Source of the DNA: JAVVHH01 sp964657565 | GTDB taxonomy: Bacteria > Pseudomonadota > Alphaproteobacteria > Acetobacterales > Acetobacteraceae | NCBI GenBank assembly: GCA_964657565.1 | Contig: CAZZVQ010000010.1 | Span: forward strand, 1 to 64,000 | DNA length: 64,000 nucleotides | Direction of reading: 5' to 3' | Part shown: piece after piece, positions 1 to 7,616 of the stretch | Layout of the letters: each line of letters begins with the position of its first letter | Position numbering within the stretch: the first letter of the stretch is position 1 | Made by a program: the position numbers and the translations under genes | The notes under the pieces: generated by a model | Database searches by the model: none | The model's input: only the letters and a program-made list of their open reading frames with translations | Told to the model about the DNA's origin: nothing

Positions 1-1497
1 CGGCCCGGGTCGGCGGCGGCGGCGCGGGCGGCGCGGGCGTTGGCGATGCTCGGGCAAAGCGAGGCGATCCCGGAATTGGCGGCGACGCGGCCGACGGCTC
101 GGCCAATTCGGCCGGCGGAGGCGTTGGGGACGGCGTTGCGGCTGGAGCGCATAGCGTCGGGTGGGGACGAGCCGGTGGTGCGGGCGACGATCGACCTGGC
201 GCTGCAACGCGCGGTGTCGGCGCAGATGGCGGCGCATCTGCGCGGCTGGCACGCGGAAGGGGCGCAGCAGGCGGCGGTGATGGTGGTGCGGCGGGGGACG
301 CGCGAGGTCCTGGCGGCGGCCGGGTCGGCGCCGGGGCCCGGGGCGGCGATCGATTTCACCGCGACCGAGCGCTCGCCGGGCAGCACGCTGAAGCCGTTCC
401 TCTATGCGCTGGCGTTCGACCGCGGGTTGCTCGCGCCGCAGGACGTGTTGGCGGACCTGCCGGAGGGGGCCGCCGGCATCCACAATGCCGACGGGGCGTT
501 CCTCGGCCCGTTGCTGCCGCGGCAGGCGTTGGCGAACTCGCGCAACGTGCCGGCGACGAACCTGCTGCGGCGGATCGGGGTGCCGGCCGGGTTCGCGTTC
601 CTGCGCACGCTGGGGCTGCACCACCAGGAAGGGTCGGCCGAGCGGTTCGGGCTGGCGCTGGCTCTGGGCGCGCTGCCGACGCGGCTGGACCGGCTGGTGT
701 CGGCTTACGCGACGCTGGCCGAGGATGGGGTGGCGGAGGAGTTGCGCTGGTTCGAAACCGGGTTTGGGGGCGGGTCGCGGGGGCCGCCGCAGCGCTTGAT
801 CTCGGCGGCGACGGCGCGGCTGCTGGCGCGCGCCCTGAGCGATCCGCTGGCGCGGCTGCCGTCGTTCCCGCGCTACGGGTCGAGCGAGTTCCCGTTCACC
901 GTGGCGCTGAAGACGGGGACGTCGCAGGGGTACCGCGATGCGTGGACGGTGGCGTGGTCCGACCGGTTCCTGGTGGGCGTGTGGGTCGGGCGGCCGGATG
1001 GTGGGCCGATGACGCAGCTTTCGGGCGCGCGGGCGGCGGCGGCGCTGGCGCAGTCGGTGCTGCTGCGGCTGCATGGCCAGGGCCGCACCGACCTGCTGGC
1101 CGGCGAGTTCCGGGCGCCGTCCGGCTGGCGGGAGGCGGAGCTCTGCACGGCGACCGGCGAGGCCGGGCCTTGCGCGGAACGGCTTCTCGAATGGGTTCAG
1201 CCCGGCCCGGCGAAGGCGCCGGTGGAGGCGGCCGGGCTGCAGATCGTGCAGCCGGACCCCGACACGCATCTATGGCGCAACCCGAACGTGCCGGCGTCGC
1301 TGGACCGCCTGGTGCTGCGCGCGGCCGCCGGGCCCGAGGTGGCGCAGATCGTCTGGCTGGTGGATGGCGTTCCGGTGGCGACCGCGCCGCCGGGTGCGCC
1401 GTTCAATTGGCGCATGCAGCCGGGGCGGCACCGGTTCCAGATCCGGTTGCCGCTGCAGGACGAGGCGTCGCGGCCGTTGACGGTCACGGTAGAGTGA
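1..1497 (+). CDS. pbpC: Penicillin-binding protein 1C, C-terminal part (5' truncated by window)
   Basis: The reading frame is open from base 1, so the glycosyltransferase half lies upstream of the window. What is visible is the transpeptidase domain, with the SxxK motif (GSTLKPF, codons near 382), the SxN motif (LANSRN, near 538) and KTGTS (near 913), so all three catalytic boxes of a penicilloyl-serine transferase are present. The last 90 or so residues (VDGVPVATAPPGAPFNW) match the beta-rich BiPBP_C tail typical of PBP1C. The protein would be anchored in the inner membrane and cross-link periplasmic peptidoglycan. An ATG exists at base 40, but it lies inside an Ala/Arg-rich stretch and is unlikely to be the true start. 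Its stop is 11 bases from that of the convergent symporter gene. Confidence 0.9.
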   Translation, partial: RPGSAAAARAARALAMLGQSEAIPELAATRPTARPIRPAEALGTALRLERIASGGDEPVVRATIDLALQRAVSAQMAAHLRGWHAEGAQQAAVMVVRRGTREVLAAAGSAPGPGAAIDFTATERSPGSTLKPFLYALAFDRGLLAPQDVLADLPEGAAGIHNADGAFLGPLLPRQALANSRNVPATNLLRRIGVPAGFAFLRTLGLHHQEGSAERFGLALALGALPTRLDRLVSAYATLAEDGVAEELRWFETGFGGGSRGPPQRLISAATARLLARALSDPLARLPSFPRYGSSEFPFTVALKTGTSQGYRDAWTVAWSDRFLVGVWVGRPDGGPMTQLSGARAAAALAQSVLLRLHGQGRTDLLAGEFRAPSGWREAELCTATGEAGPCAERLLEWVQPGPAKAPVEAAGLQIVQPDPDTHLWRNPNVPASLDRLVLRAAAGPEVAQIVWLVDGVPVATAPPGAPFNWRMQPGRHRFQIRLPLQDEASRPLTVTVE

Positions 1498-1508
1498 CGT
1501 CAGGTCAA

Positions 1509-3011
1509 TCAGCGGTGGCCGCTCCCAGCTCCCAGCGCCCGGCGGCTGGGCAGCACCGCGTTGGCGACGGTCGCCACGACGATGTTCAACGCCAAGGCGA
1601 TCAGGCCGATATAGATGGCGTAATTCGTGCCCCCCAGGCTGATCGTCTGCAGCGGCTTGAGCCCGTTGATCCACGACAGGTAGCTGCCGCAGCCGAAGCC
1701 GGCGATCCAGCCGAGCAGCAGCGATGGCCCGCGGAACCAGCCGCCATACAGGCCGAACACGACGGCGGGGAAGGTCTGCAGGATCCACAACCCGCCCAGG
1801 AGCTGCAGGTCGAGCGCGTATTGCACCGGGGCGAACAGGATGAACAGGAGCGCGCCGAGCTTGACCACGAGGCTGGTCAGCTTGGCGACCTGCGCCTCCC
1901 CGGCAGGGGTGACCGCCGGGTTGACGTAGGCCTTCCAGACATTGCGGGTGAACAGGTTGGCGGCGCCGATCGACATCACGGCGGCCGGCACCAGCGCGCC
2001 GATCGCGATGGCGGCAAAGGCGAAGCCGGCGAACCAGGACGGGAACAGCGCCTTGAACAGCGCGGGGACCACCAGGTTCGGCGCCGCCACCTTCACCCCG
2101 GCCGCGATCCCCATGTAGCCCAGCAGCGCGATCAGCCCCAGCAGCAGCGTGTAGGCCGGCAGCAGGATGGCGTTCTTGCGGATCGTGTTGGCCGACCCGG
2201 CGGCGAAGATGCCGGTCAGCGTATGCGGATACATGAACGCGGCCAGCGCCGAGCCGAGCGCCAGCGTGGCATACGGCACCACCTGCGCGCCCGACAGCGT
2301 GATGCCGCCGGCCCCCTTGGCCTTGAACGCCGCATCGGCCGCATCGAACACCGCGCCATAGCCGCCGAGCTTGAGCGGGATCAGCGCGACGGCGACGAGC
2401 ACCACGATATAGATCATGATGTCCTTGACGAACGCGATCAGCGCCGGCGCGCGCAGGCCGGACGCGTAGGTGTAGAACGCCAGGATCAGGAACGCGACGA
2501 TCAGCGGCATCTCGCCGTTCAGCCCCAGCGCCTGGATCACCACCTCCATGCCGACGAGCTGCAGCGCGATATACGGCATCGTGGCCAGCAGCCCGGTCAG
2601 CGCCACCGCCAATTCGAGCCCGCGCGAGCGGTATCGCCCATAGACGACGTCGGCCGCCGTGACGTGCCCGGCGCGCTGGGCCGCGTGCCACAGGCGCGGC
2701 ATGATGGCGAACACGATCGGGTAGACGATGATGGTGTAGGGCAGCGCGAAGAACCCGTAGGCGCCGACGGCGTAGACCAGCGCGGGCACGGCGATGACGG
2801 TGTAGGCGGTGTAGAAATCGCCGCCGACGAGGAACCAGGTGATCCAGGTGCCGAAATTGCGGCCGCCCAGCCCCCATTCGCCGAGATGCGCCGCGCTTTC
2901 GGCCCGCCGCCACCCGGACGCGAGGAAGCCCATCACGGTCACGAGCAGGAAGAACCCGGCGAAGACCGCGAGCGCGACCCAGTCGAGATCGGGGCTCAGG
3001 ATGCCGCTCAT
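1509..3011 (-). CDS. Sodium:solute symporter family permease (monocarboxylate/pantothenate type)
   Basis: A 500-residue polytopic membrane protein with about thirteen hydrophobic segments from residue 13 onward. The stretch GGRNFGTWITWFLVGGDFYT is the SSS-family signature around the first two core helices. Length and sequence resemble the MctP-like monocarboxylate (lactate, pyruvate, acetate) carriers, but the substrate cannot be read from sequence. Its ATG overlaps the stop of the preceding DUF3311 gene (ATGA), which is the usual partner arrangement for these carriers, so the two should be cotranslated. Inner-membrane, sodium-driven uptake of a small carboxylate is the likely role. Confidence 0.87.
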   Translation of the reverse strand: MSGILSPDLDWVALAVFAGFFLLVTVMGFLASGWRRAESAAHLGEWGLGGRNFGTWITWFLVGGDFYTAYTVIAVPALVYAVGAYGFFALPYTIIVYPIVFAIMPRLWHAAQRAGHVTAADVVYGRYRSRGLELAVALTGLLATMPYIALQLVGMEVVIQALGLNGEMPLIVAFLILAFYTYASGLRAPALIAFVKDIMIYIVVLVAVALIPLKLGGYGAVFDAADAAFKAKGAGGITLSGAQVVPYATLALGSALAAFMYPHTLTGIFAAGSANTIRKNAILLPAYTLLLGLIALLGYMGIAAGVKVAAPNLVVPALFKALFPSWFAGFAFAAIAIGALVPAAVMSIGAANLFTRNVWKAYVNPAVTPAGEAQVAKLTSLVVKLGALLFILFAPVQYALDLQLLGGLWILQTFPAVVFGLYGGWFRGPSLLLGWIAGFGCGSYLSWINGLKPLQTISLGGTNYAIYIGLIALALNIVVATVANAVLPSRRALGAGSGHR

Positions 3012-3190
3012 GGGGCGTCCCCATCGCGCGGCTGGGACCGGTAGACGATCCAGGTCAGCAGCGCGGTGATCGGCACCCAGGCGAGCTGGTACCAGTAGAA
3101 GAACGGGAAGCCTAACAAATAGGGGTCACGAAAATTGTAGAACGGCACCCACAGCAGCCCCAAAAACGGGATCAGCAGTAGCAGCCACAT
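3008..3190 (-). CDS. DUF3311 small membrane protein, symporter partner
   Basis: A 60-residue protein with two hydrophobic helices (residues 2-17 and 29-49) and the PFYN and PFFYWYQLAW motifs typical of DUF3311. Such proteins precede SSS symporters and are thought to be their accessory subunits; no biochemical role is established. The start ATG is preceded by GGGAGA 8-13 bases upstream. The stop overlaps the symporter start by four bases, so this is the first gene of a two-gene operon. Confidence 0.83.
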   Translation of the reverse strand: MWLLLLIPFLGLLWVPFYNFRDPYLLGFPFFYWYQLAWVPITALLTWIVYRSQPRDGDAP

Positions 3191-3474
3191 TCGTTCGTCT
3201 CCCAGTCAAAGCTCTTGCGGCGAGCTTACCCGGCGTTTCCGCACCGCGCGACACCCAATCCGGCGCCGCACCGCGAAAATTGCCACGAGCCGTTCACCTC
3301 CAAGCAACCAGAGCTGGATCGCTTGAGGTTGATAGACTTCCGTCATCGCGAGCCGCTCTTGCGGCGTCACGATGACGATGAGGGTGCCAACGTCAAGCAA
3401 GCCTGCTTTTAAACGCGCGCTTGCTCTCCCATTCGAACAAATGAAGAACTCGCCGGTGCTAGCGGGCGGTTCAC
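3191..3474. other. Intergenic region between DUF3311 and toxin-like gene
   Basis: This 284-base stretch carries no convincing gene. It holds one REP-like palindrome (3341-3377) and a 12-base sequence, AGAGCTGGATCG (3310-3321), that recurs on the far side of the toxin/immunity pair (4752-4763). The upstream control of the toxin-like gene must lie here, but I see no clear promoter. Confidence 0.5.
3341..3377. repeat. REP-like palindrome (family D)
   Basis: CGTCATCGCGAGCCGC followed, after TCTT, by GCGGCGTCACGATGACG. The arms pair with one unpaired base. A related degenerate copy is at 19804-19832. It looks like a short dispersed extragenic palindrome rather than a terminator, since no T run follows on either strand. 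Confidence 0.55.
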
Positions 3475-4359
3475 ATGCGGCTGGAGATCACGGGGCTGAA
3501 GGAACTGCGCGAGCTCCTCGAACGGCTGCGGGGGGAGGAGGTGATGGCGCGGGCGCTCACGCAGCAGGCGGAGCGCTTAGCCGAAGCTGTACGGGAGGGC
3601 CTGTCCGATCCGCCCGGCGGGGGCGCACACGATCGGCCCTGGCTCCAGAGCGGCGCCTTGCGCGACAGCATCGGCGCGCAATCGAACGGCCTCAACGCCG
3701 CCGTGGGCAGCAGCGATCCTGCTGCCGCTCCACAGGAGATGGGCACGTCTCGCATGCCGCCACGGCCGTTCCTAGCGCCGACCGCAGCGAGCATGGGTGA
3801 GGAGGTCGCCCGAGGGGTCGGCGAAGCGGTTGCTGCCGCCCTGAAGGGAAAGCCGAGCCAGGACCTACTTACGCCTGTGAGCGACTCATCTAGTCTTCGA
3901 GCACAGCCGGCGCCTTACAATCCGGCCGGTGTTTTTTGGCCTGGTTCACCGGAGAACGAGGGTTTCGTCCAGGGCACGGTGCGCGCCCTGCGCGGAATCG
4001 GTCGCGTTTTCCACTCGGAGCAGCAGGATGATTCGGAACGCAACAAGTCGAGCGAAAGCGAACCACCTCCGGGTTTGCCGGCAAATCCAGACGACCTGCT
4101 GCAGCAAGGATGGGAAGAGATCAGTCATCCCGATGCGGCCGCTGCCGGACATCGAACCTTCAGAAACAAAGAAACCGGGCTGGTGATCCGTGCCGACAAA
4201 GGCGAACCTAGCCAGTCTGGGTTTCGCGGGCAGGATCACTACCCTGTCGAAAACCCGGATATGACGAGTGACCGCGATAAGTACCTCGACAGGAATGGTC
4301 GTCCGGTGTCGAGGAACAGCAATGCTTCACACATTCTTCCCGGAGAACAGCCATGGTGA
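3475..4359 (+). CDS. HK97-gp10-like tail protein fused to a polymorphic-toxin-like C-terminal domain
   Basis: A 294-residue protein. Residues 1-125 look like the HK97 gp10 tail-completion family: an N-terminal helix (ITGLKELRELLERL), then a block ending EMGTSRMPPRPFLAPT, the hallmark of that family. Residues 125-205 are a low-complexity linker. Residues 205-294 (GWEEISHP, HRTFRNKETGLVIRAD, GQDHYPVENP, KYLDRNGRPV, NASHILPG) resemble C-terminal modules of polymorphic toxins, with conserved DHY, YLD and ASHI blocks. I cannot name the toxin family with certainty. The gene is much poorer in GC over its 3' half than its surroundings. The next gene starts seven bases before its stop, as expected of a toxin/immunity pair. 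No other phage gene is adjacent. The start was chosen at the ATG beginning the gp10-like helix; its ribosome site is weak. Confidence 0.7.
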   Translation: MRLEITGLKELRELLERLRGEEVMARALTQQAERLAEAVREGLSDPPGGGAHDRPWLQSGALRDSIGAQSNGLNAAVGSSDPAAAPQEMGTSRMPPRPFLAPTAASMGEEVARGVGEAVAAALKGKPSQDLLTPVSDSSSLRAQPAPYNPAGVFWPGSPENEGFVQGTVRALRGIGRVFHSEQQDDSERNKSSESEPPPGLPANPDDLLQQGWEEISHPDAAAAGHRTFRNKETGLVIRADKGEPSQSGFRGQDHYPVENPDMTSDRDKYLDRNGRPVSRNSNASHILPGEQPW

Positions 4360-4727
4360 ACTTGGCCGAGCAGCTCGAAAAGACTGCTTTCCATGATGCA
4401 GAACTCGGGAGATGCGTCTCCGATGGCGATACGCTCTACCTGCACTTCCGTAATATCGGCTTAGAGCGTGGCAAAGAAGAGTACTACAGCGCCTCCGTCG
4501 TTCTCAGGGGTGTTCGCGAGATCAGGCGAAACAGCATGCCGGTTGCTGAGCTAAAGCTGGAGTCTAACAGCTCCGATGTGCTGCAATTCCATCGAGGCGA
4601 AGGCAAGGCATTGCTGCTAATCGAGTGGGGGTTCTATCGGCCCCCAGTCAATGTCTTCGCTAAGTACGAAATCGACTACGAATCGTCCGAGGTGACCGCC
4701 GAGAGGCAAGACGAACTCATCGTCTGA
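4353..4727 (+). CDS. Probable immunity protein for the adjacent toxin-like gene
   Basis: A 124-residue acidic, soluble protein without signal peptide or membrane segment. It begins LAEQLEKTAFHDAELGR and continues with alternating beta strands (TLYLHFRNIG, EEYYSASVVLRGV, KALLLIEWGFY). The HDAEL opening followed by a beta-rich body is common among small bacterial immunity proteins. Its ATG lies inside the last codons of the toxin-like gene (7-base overlap), so production is coupled. Two counted lines inside it (4381-4440 and 4561-4620) are 55 % and 52 % GC against 72 % for a typical neighbour, which suggests recent acquisition. The immunity role is inferred from position, size and coupling, not from a recognised family. 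Confidence 0.6.
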   Translation: MVNLAEQLEKTAFHDAELGRCVSDGDTLYLHFRNIGLERGKEEYYSASVVLRGVREIRRNSMPVAELKLESNSSDVLQFHRGEGKALLLIEWGFYRPPVNVFAKYEIDYESSEVTAERQDELIV

Positions 4728-4760
4728 ACCTTTTGAGCGCAAGAAAGATCTAGAGCTGGA

Positions 4761-4779
4761 TCGGTTCACCTTGAACCGA
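4761..4779. terminator. Perfect 8-bp hairpin between convergent immunity and protease genes
   Basis: TCGGTTCA and TGAACCGA pair perfectly around a three-base CCT loop. A second hairpin, ACGCGC/GCGCGT (4788-4803), follows. They lie between the stop of the immunity gene (4727) and the stop of the minus-strand subtilase (4810), where a bidirectional terminator is expected. There is no T run, so intrinsic termination is only a possibility. The AGAGCTGGATCG copy at 4752-4763 runs into this hairpin. Confidence 0.4.
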
Positions 4780-4809
4780 CGCAGCTAACGCGCGGCTGCG
4801 CGTCGGCCG

Positions 4810-6753
4810 CTACTCGAACGCCTCCAGCAAGGCTTCCACGTCGAGCCGGCCGCTGCCGAAGCCAGGCTGCCAGCGGCCGGAATAGCCGCGGACCGATTGC
4901 GCGAGCGCCATCCGGACTTGGGCGGCGTTGAGCTGTTGCAGTCCCAGCCGCTTTCGCCGGGCCAATAACAGGGCCACGGCGCCCGTCACATGCGGCGCGG
5001 CCATGCTCGTGCCGCTGGATGAGACCAGTTGATCCGTCGTTCCCGCCCGCGCCGCGACGATGTCGACCCCGGGCGCCACCAGTTCCGGCTTGGGTCGCGC
5101 GTCGCGCGTCGGGCCGCGCGAGCTGTTCGGGTGGAGGAAGAGCGGCTCGGCGGAGCCGCAGGCGCCGACGGTGATCACGGTGCGCGCCGTGGCGGGAATG
5201 CTGAGCGTCAACTCGTCCGTGCTGCCGGTGGTGAAATGCACCGTTCGTGGCGAGTTGTCGCGCTCCACCCAGCCGTGCACGCCGCCATCCGAGCGCACGG
5301 TGCGGCCCAGGATGTCCAGCCGCCAATCGCCGCCGACGCCGATCGCCCCGCCCTGCGGGTCCCAGACGAGGACTTGCAGTTGGGATTCACCGTTGTCGCG
5401 GTGGAAGCGGGTGAGCGTGACGTCGATGGTGAAGGCGCCGGCCGGGTCGGTGGCGGTGCCCTTGCCGGTGGCCGGGTCGGGCGTGCAGGTCAGGCCGCCG
5501 GGCGCCACGACGGTGAGTTGGAGGTCGTCGCTCGAGCGGTACCAGAACTCGAGGTAATCCTCGGCGCGCGGCTGCTGATCCGTCGTCCATTCGATGGAAA
5601 TCAGCGCGCCCTCGAAGGCCTGGACATAGGTGTGTCCGTTGAAGCCGAACTCGTTGCCGGCGGATTTGACGGTGACGAAGCCCGGTGTCCGCCCGCCGCC
5701 GCAGAACGCGTCGAACGCCAGCTCGAGCGGCGACATGCCGTCATGCGCGCCGGCGTTCTGCCCGAGGCTGACGTTGACGGCGACCGGCATGTCGAGCTTT
5801 TCCGCCGCGGCCCGGATGAAGGCGAGCGCGTCGATGTGGGACACCGAATAGCCGAGGCTGTGCGGGTCGCCGGTCCCGGCCTGCAGCTTGGGGATGACGA
5901 ACACGATTGCCGCTTCGGGCGCGACGCCGCCGGGGAACGAGGTGGATGCGACCGGGCTTCCGGCGGCGATGGACGCGACATGGGTGCCGTGCAGGCCCGG
6001 ATCGCGCCCCAGCGACAAGGTGTCGTTGGCGGTGATCATGGCGTCGATCGCCGCCTGGGTGTGCAGGGTGCCGTAGCCTTGTTCCTTGAAGGCCGGGTCG
6101 ACGGCGTCGGGTGCCGGGCCGGTGGGGTCATTCTGATCCCAGACGTAGAGAATCCGCGTGTGGCCGTTCGTGTCGTGGAACGCGGCATGCAGCACGTCGA
6201 TGCCCTCGTCGATGACCGCCACCAGCGCGCCGGCGCCGCGCTCGGAGAGTGGCGGGGCATGCGCCTGGTCGGCGCGGATGGCGGGGATGGAGTGGACGCA
6301 ATCGGCCGCTCCGCCGCGGCTCGCCTCGACCGAGACGATGTCGGGATCATGCGCCAGGACCTCCAGTGCCGCGGCGTCGACGAGCGCGGTGAGGAACGGG
6401 CCGAGCCGCGAGCCGCGTGTCATGCCGGCGATCTCGCGCTCCCAATCCTGGTGGCGCAGTTGCAGCAGCACCGGGACCTGCGGCCCGCGTGTCGTGGTGA
6501 CCAGGCGGCGGACGCCGGGCATCTCGCTCAACTGGCCCTGTCCGAGCCGGTCGGTGCTGAGTTCGAGGTTCTGCAGGCCCGGCGCCAGCGCGCGCATCGA
6601 CCGCACCGCGACGTTCGGCATGGCCCGGATGGCCTCGATCGACTCGGTGGTCGCGTGCGCGACGAAATTGTTGAGGGCCACCGGCCCGGCTTGCGCCGCG
6701 GCGCGCAGATGCAACGCGACATAGGGATCGATCCGCTCCGCTGCGTGGCCCAT
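4810..6753 (-). CDS. S8 (subtilisin) family serine protease
   Basis: A 647-residue protein with the complete subtilase triad: Asp in VAVIDEGIDVLHAAF, His in GLHGTHVASIAAG and Ser in SSGTSMAAPHVTGAVALL. The Asn of the oxyanion hole is in VKSAGNEFG. About 150 residues precede the catalytic domain and could be a propeptide or assembly domain. A beta-rich insert of roughly 120 residues sits between the Asn and Ser regions. No Sec signal peptide is evident at MGHAAERIDPYVALHLRAAA, so export, if any, uses another route. The start is supported by GGAGA 9-13 bases upstream. It is divergently placed to a lysozyme/unknown/NlpC trio, with about 100 bases between them that could hold shared control. Confidence 0.9.
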   Translation of the reverse strand: MGHAAERIDPYVALHLRAAAQAGPVALNNFVAHATTESIEAIRAMPNVAVRSMRALAPGLQNLELSTDRLGQGQLSEMPGVRRLVTTTRGPQVPVLLQLRHQDWEREIAGMTRGSRLGPFLTALVDAAALEVLAHDPDIVSVEASRGGAADCVHSIPAIRADQAHAPPLSERGAGALVAVIDEGIDVLHAAFHDTNGHTRILYVWDQNDPTGPAPDAVDPAFKEQGYGTLHTQAAIDAMITANDTLSLGRDPGLHGTHVASIAAGSPVASTSFPGGVAPEAAIVFVIPKLQAGTGDPHSLGYSVSHIDALAFIRAAAEKLDMPVAVNVSLGQNAGAHDGMSPLELAFDAFCGGGRTPGFVTVKSAGNEFGFNGHTYVQAFEGALISIEWTTDQQPRAEDYLEFWYRSSDDLQLTVVAPGGLTCTPDPATGKGTATDPAGAFTIDVTLTRFHRDNGESQLQVLVWDPQGGAIGVGGDWRLDILGRTVRSDGGVHGWVERDNSPRTVHFTTGSTDELTLSIPATARTVITVGACGSAEPLFLHPNSSRGPTRDARPKPELVAPGVDIVAARAGTTDQLVSSSGTSMAAPHVTGAVALLLARRKRLGLQQLNAAQVRMALAQSVRGYSGRWQPGFGSGRLDVEALLEAFE

Positions 6754-6799
6754 GCCGGTCTCCGTTTCGTTTCAGTTATGGGTGACGTGCGGCGATATC

Positions 6800-6828
6800 T
6801 TGCACGAAAGCCGATCGTATCATATCGT
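6800..6828 (+). promoter_or_regulatory. Candidate sigma70-type promoter of the lysozyme operon
   Basis: TTGCAC (6800-6805), a 17-base spacer and TATCGT (6823-6828), 29 bases before the lysozyme start. The segment is unusually AT-rich for the region and contains the heptamer ATCGTAT twice (6814-6820 and 6824-6830), which could also be an operator. Only sequence resemblance supports it. Confidence 0.35.
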
Positions 6829-6857
6829 ATACGTATCAACACCGCGGGAAGACATCA

Positions 6858-7616
6858 ATGTCCCACTCCATGGCACTCGACCTCACCGAGGCTGAACTCG
6901 ACGCGGCGCGCGCCGATCGCGAGGGGGCGGCGTGGTTCCACGACACGATCGGCCATGTCGATCCCACCATCGAGAGCATGCCCATCAATCACGCGCCGTC
7001 GCTGACGCCGATTTCCGCGGCGGCGTTCGACCTGATCGTCGAGTTCGAGGTGTCGAGCCGGGCCCTCTACCAGCAGAGATATCGCGGCGCGACCTGGCCG
7101 GGCGAGAGCTCGGGCGTCACCATCGGGATCGGCTACGACGTCGGCTACAGTTCCGCCCGGCTGATGCAGGAGGATTGGGGCGGGGCGATCCCGCTGGCCA
7201 TGCTCAACGCGCTGCTGGGCGCCGTGGGCGTGACCGGGCTGGCTGCCAAGGCGAAGGCGGCGGCACTGGCGGGTAAGGTCGACATCGATTTCGATACCGC
7301 CCTTGGGATCCATCGAAACAAGATCATCCCGCGCTGGGTGGGGCTGACGCAGGACGCGCTGCCGAACACCGATGCGCTGTCGGCCGACAGCCTGGGTGCG
7401 CTGGTGTCGCTGACCTATAATCGCGGCGCGCAGTATTCCACGCCCGGTGACCGTGCGCTGGAGATGCGGAACATCCACGATCACATGCAGGCGCGCCGGT
7501 TCGACCTCATTGCGGGCGACATCAGGGCCATGAAACATATCTGGCCGAACACGCCGGGCTTGCAGAACCGCCGTGAACGGGAAGCGGTCCTGTTTCAAAG
7601 CGGGCTTGCGGCTTGA
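6858..7616 (+). CDS. Pesticin/T4-lysozyme-like peptidoglycan hydrolase
   Basis: A 252-residue protein. Residues 48-250 form a lysozyme-like domain: FDLIVEFEVSS (candidate catalytic Glu62/Glu64), then GVTIGIGYDVGY with Thr88 and Asp94, the Thr-x5-Asp spacing of the pesticin-type muramidases. LVSLTYNRGA and the closing NRREREAVLF match the end of this fold. The N-terminal 45 residues are polar and carry no signal peptide, so delivery from the cytoplasm would need lysis, a secretion system or a partner. It starts at an ATG after GGGAAGA, and its stop overlaps the next start by one base. It is the first gene of a coupled trio and would cleave the glycan strand. Confidence 0.78.
   Translation: MSHSMALDLTEAELDAARADREGAAWFHDTIGHVDPTIESMPINHAPSLTPISAAAFDLIVEFEVSSRALYQQRYRGATWPGESSGVTIGIGYDVGYSSARLMQEDWGGAIPLAMLNALLGAVGVTGLAAKAKAAALAGKVDIDFDTALGIHRNKIIPRWVGLTQDALPNTDALSADSLGALVSLTYNRGAQYSTPGDRALEMRNIHDHMQARRFDLIAGDIRAMKHIWPNTPGLQNRREREAVLFQSGLAA

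Noticed and set aside
942..3044. A 700-codon plus-strand frame across the symporter gene
   Set aside because: It runs antisense to a clear transporter and is composed of Gly/Arg/Gln-rich sequence typical of shadow frames in high-GC DNA.
3475..4359. A prophage or gene-transfer-agent cluster around the gp10-like gene
   Set aside because: No capsid, portal, terminase, tail or integrase gene is adjacent; only the gp10-like domain is phage-related.
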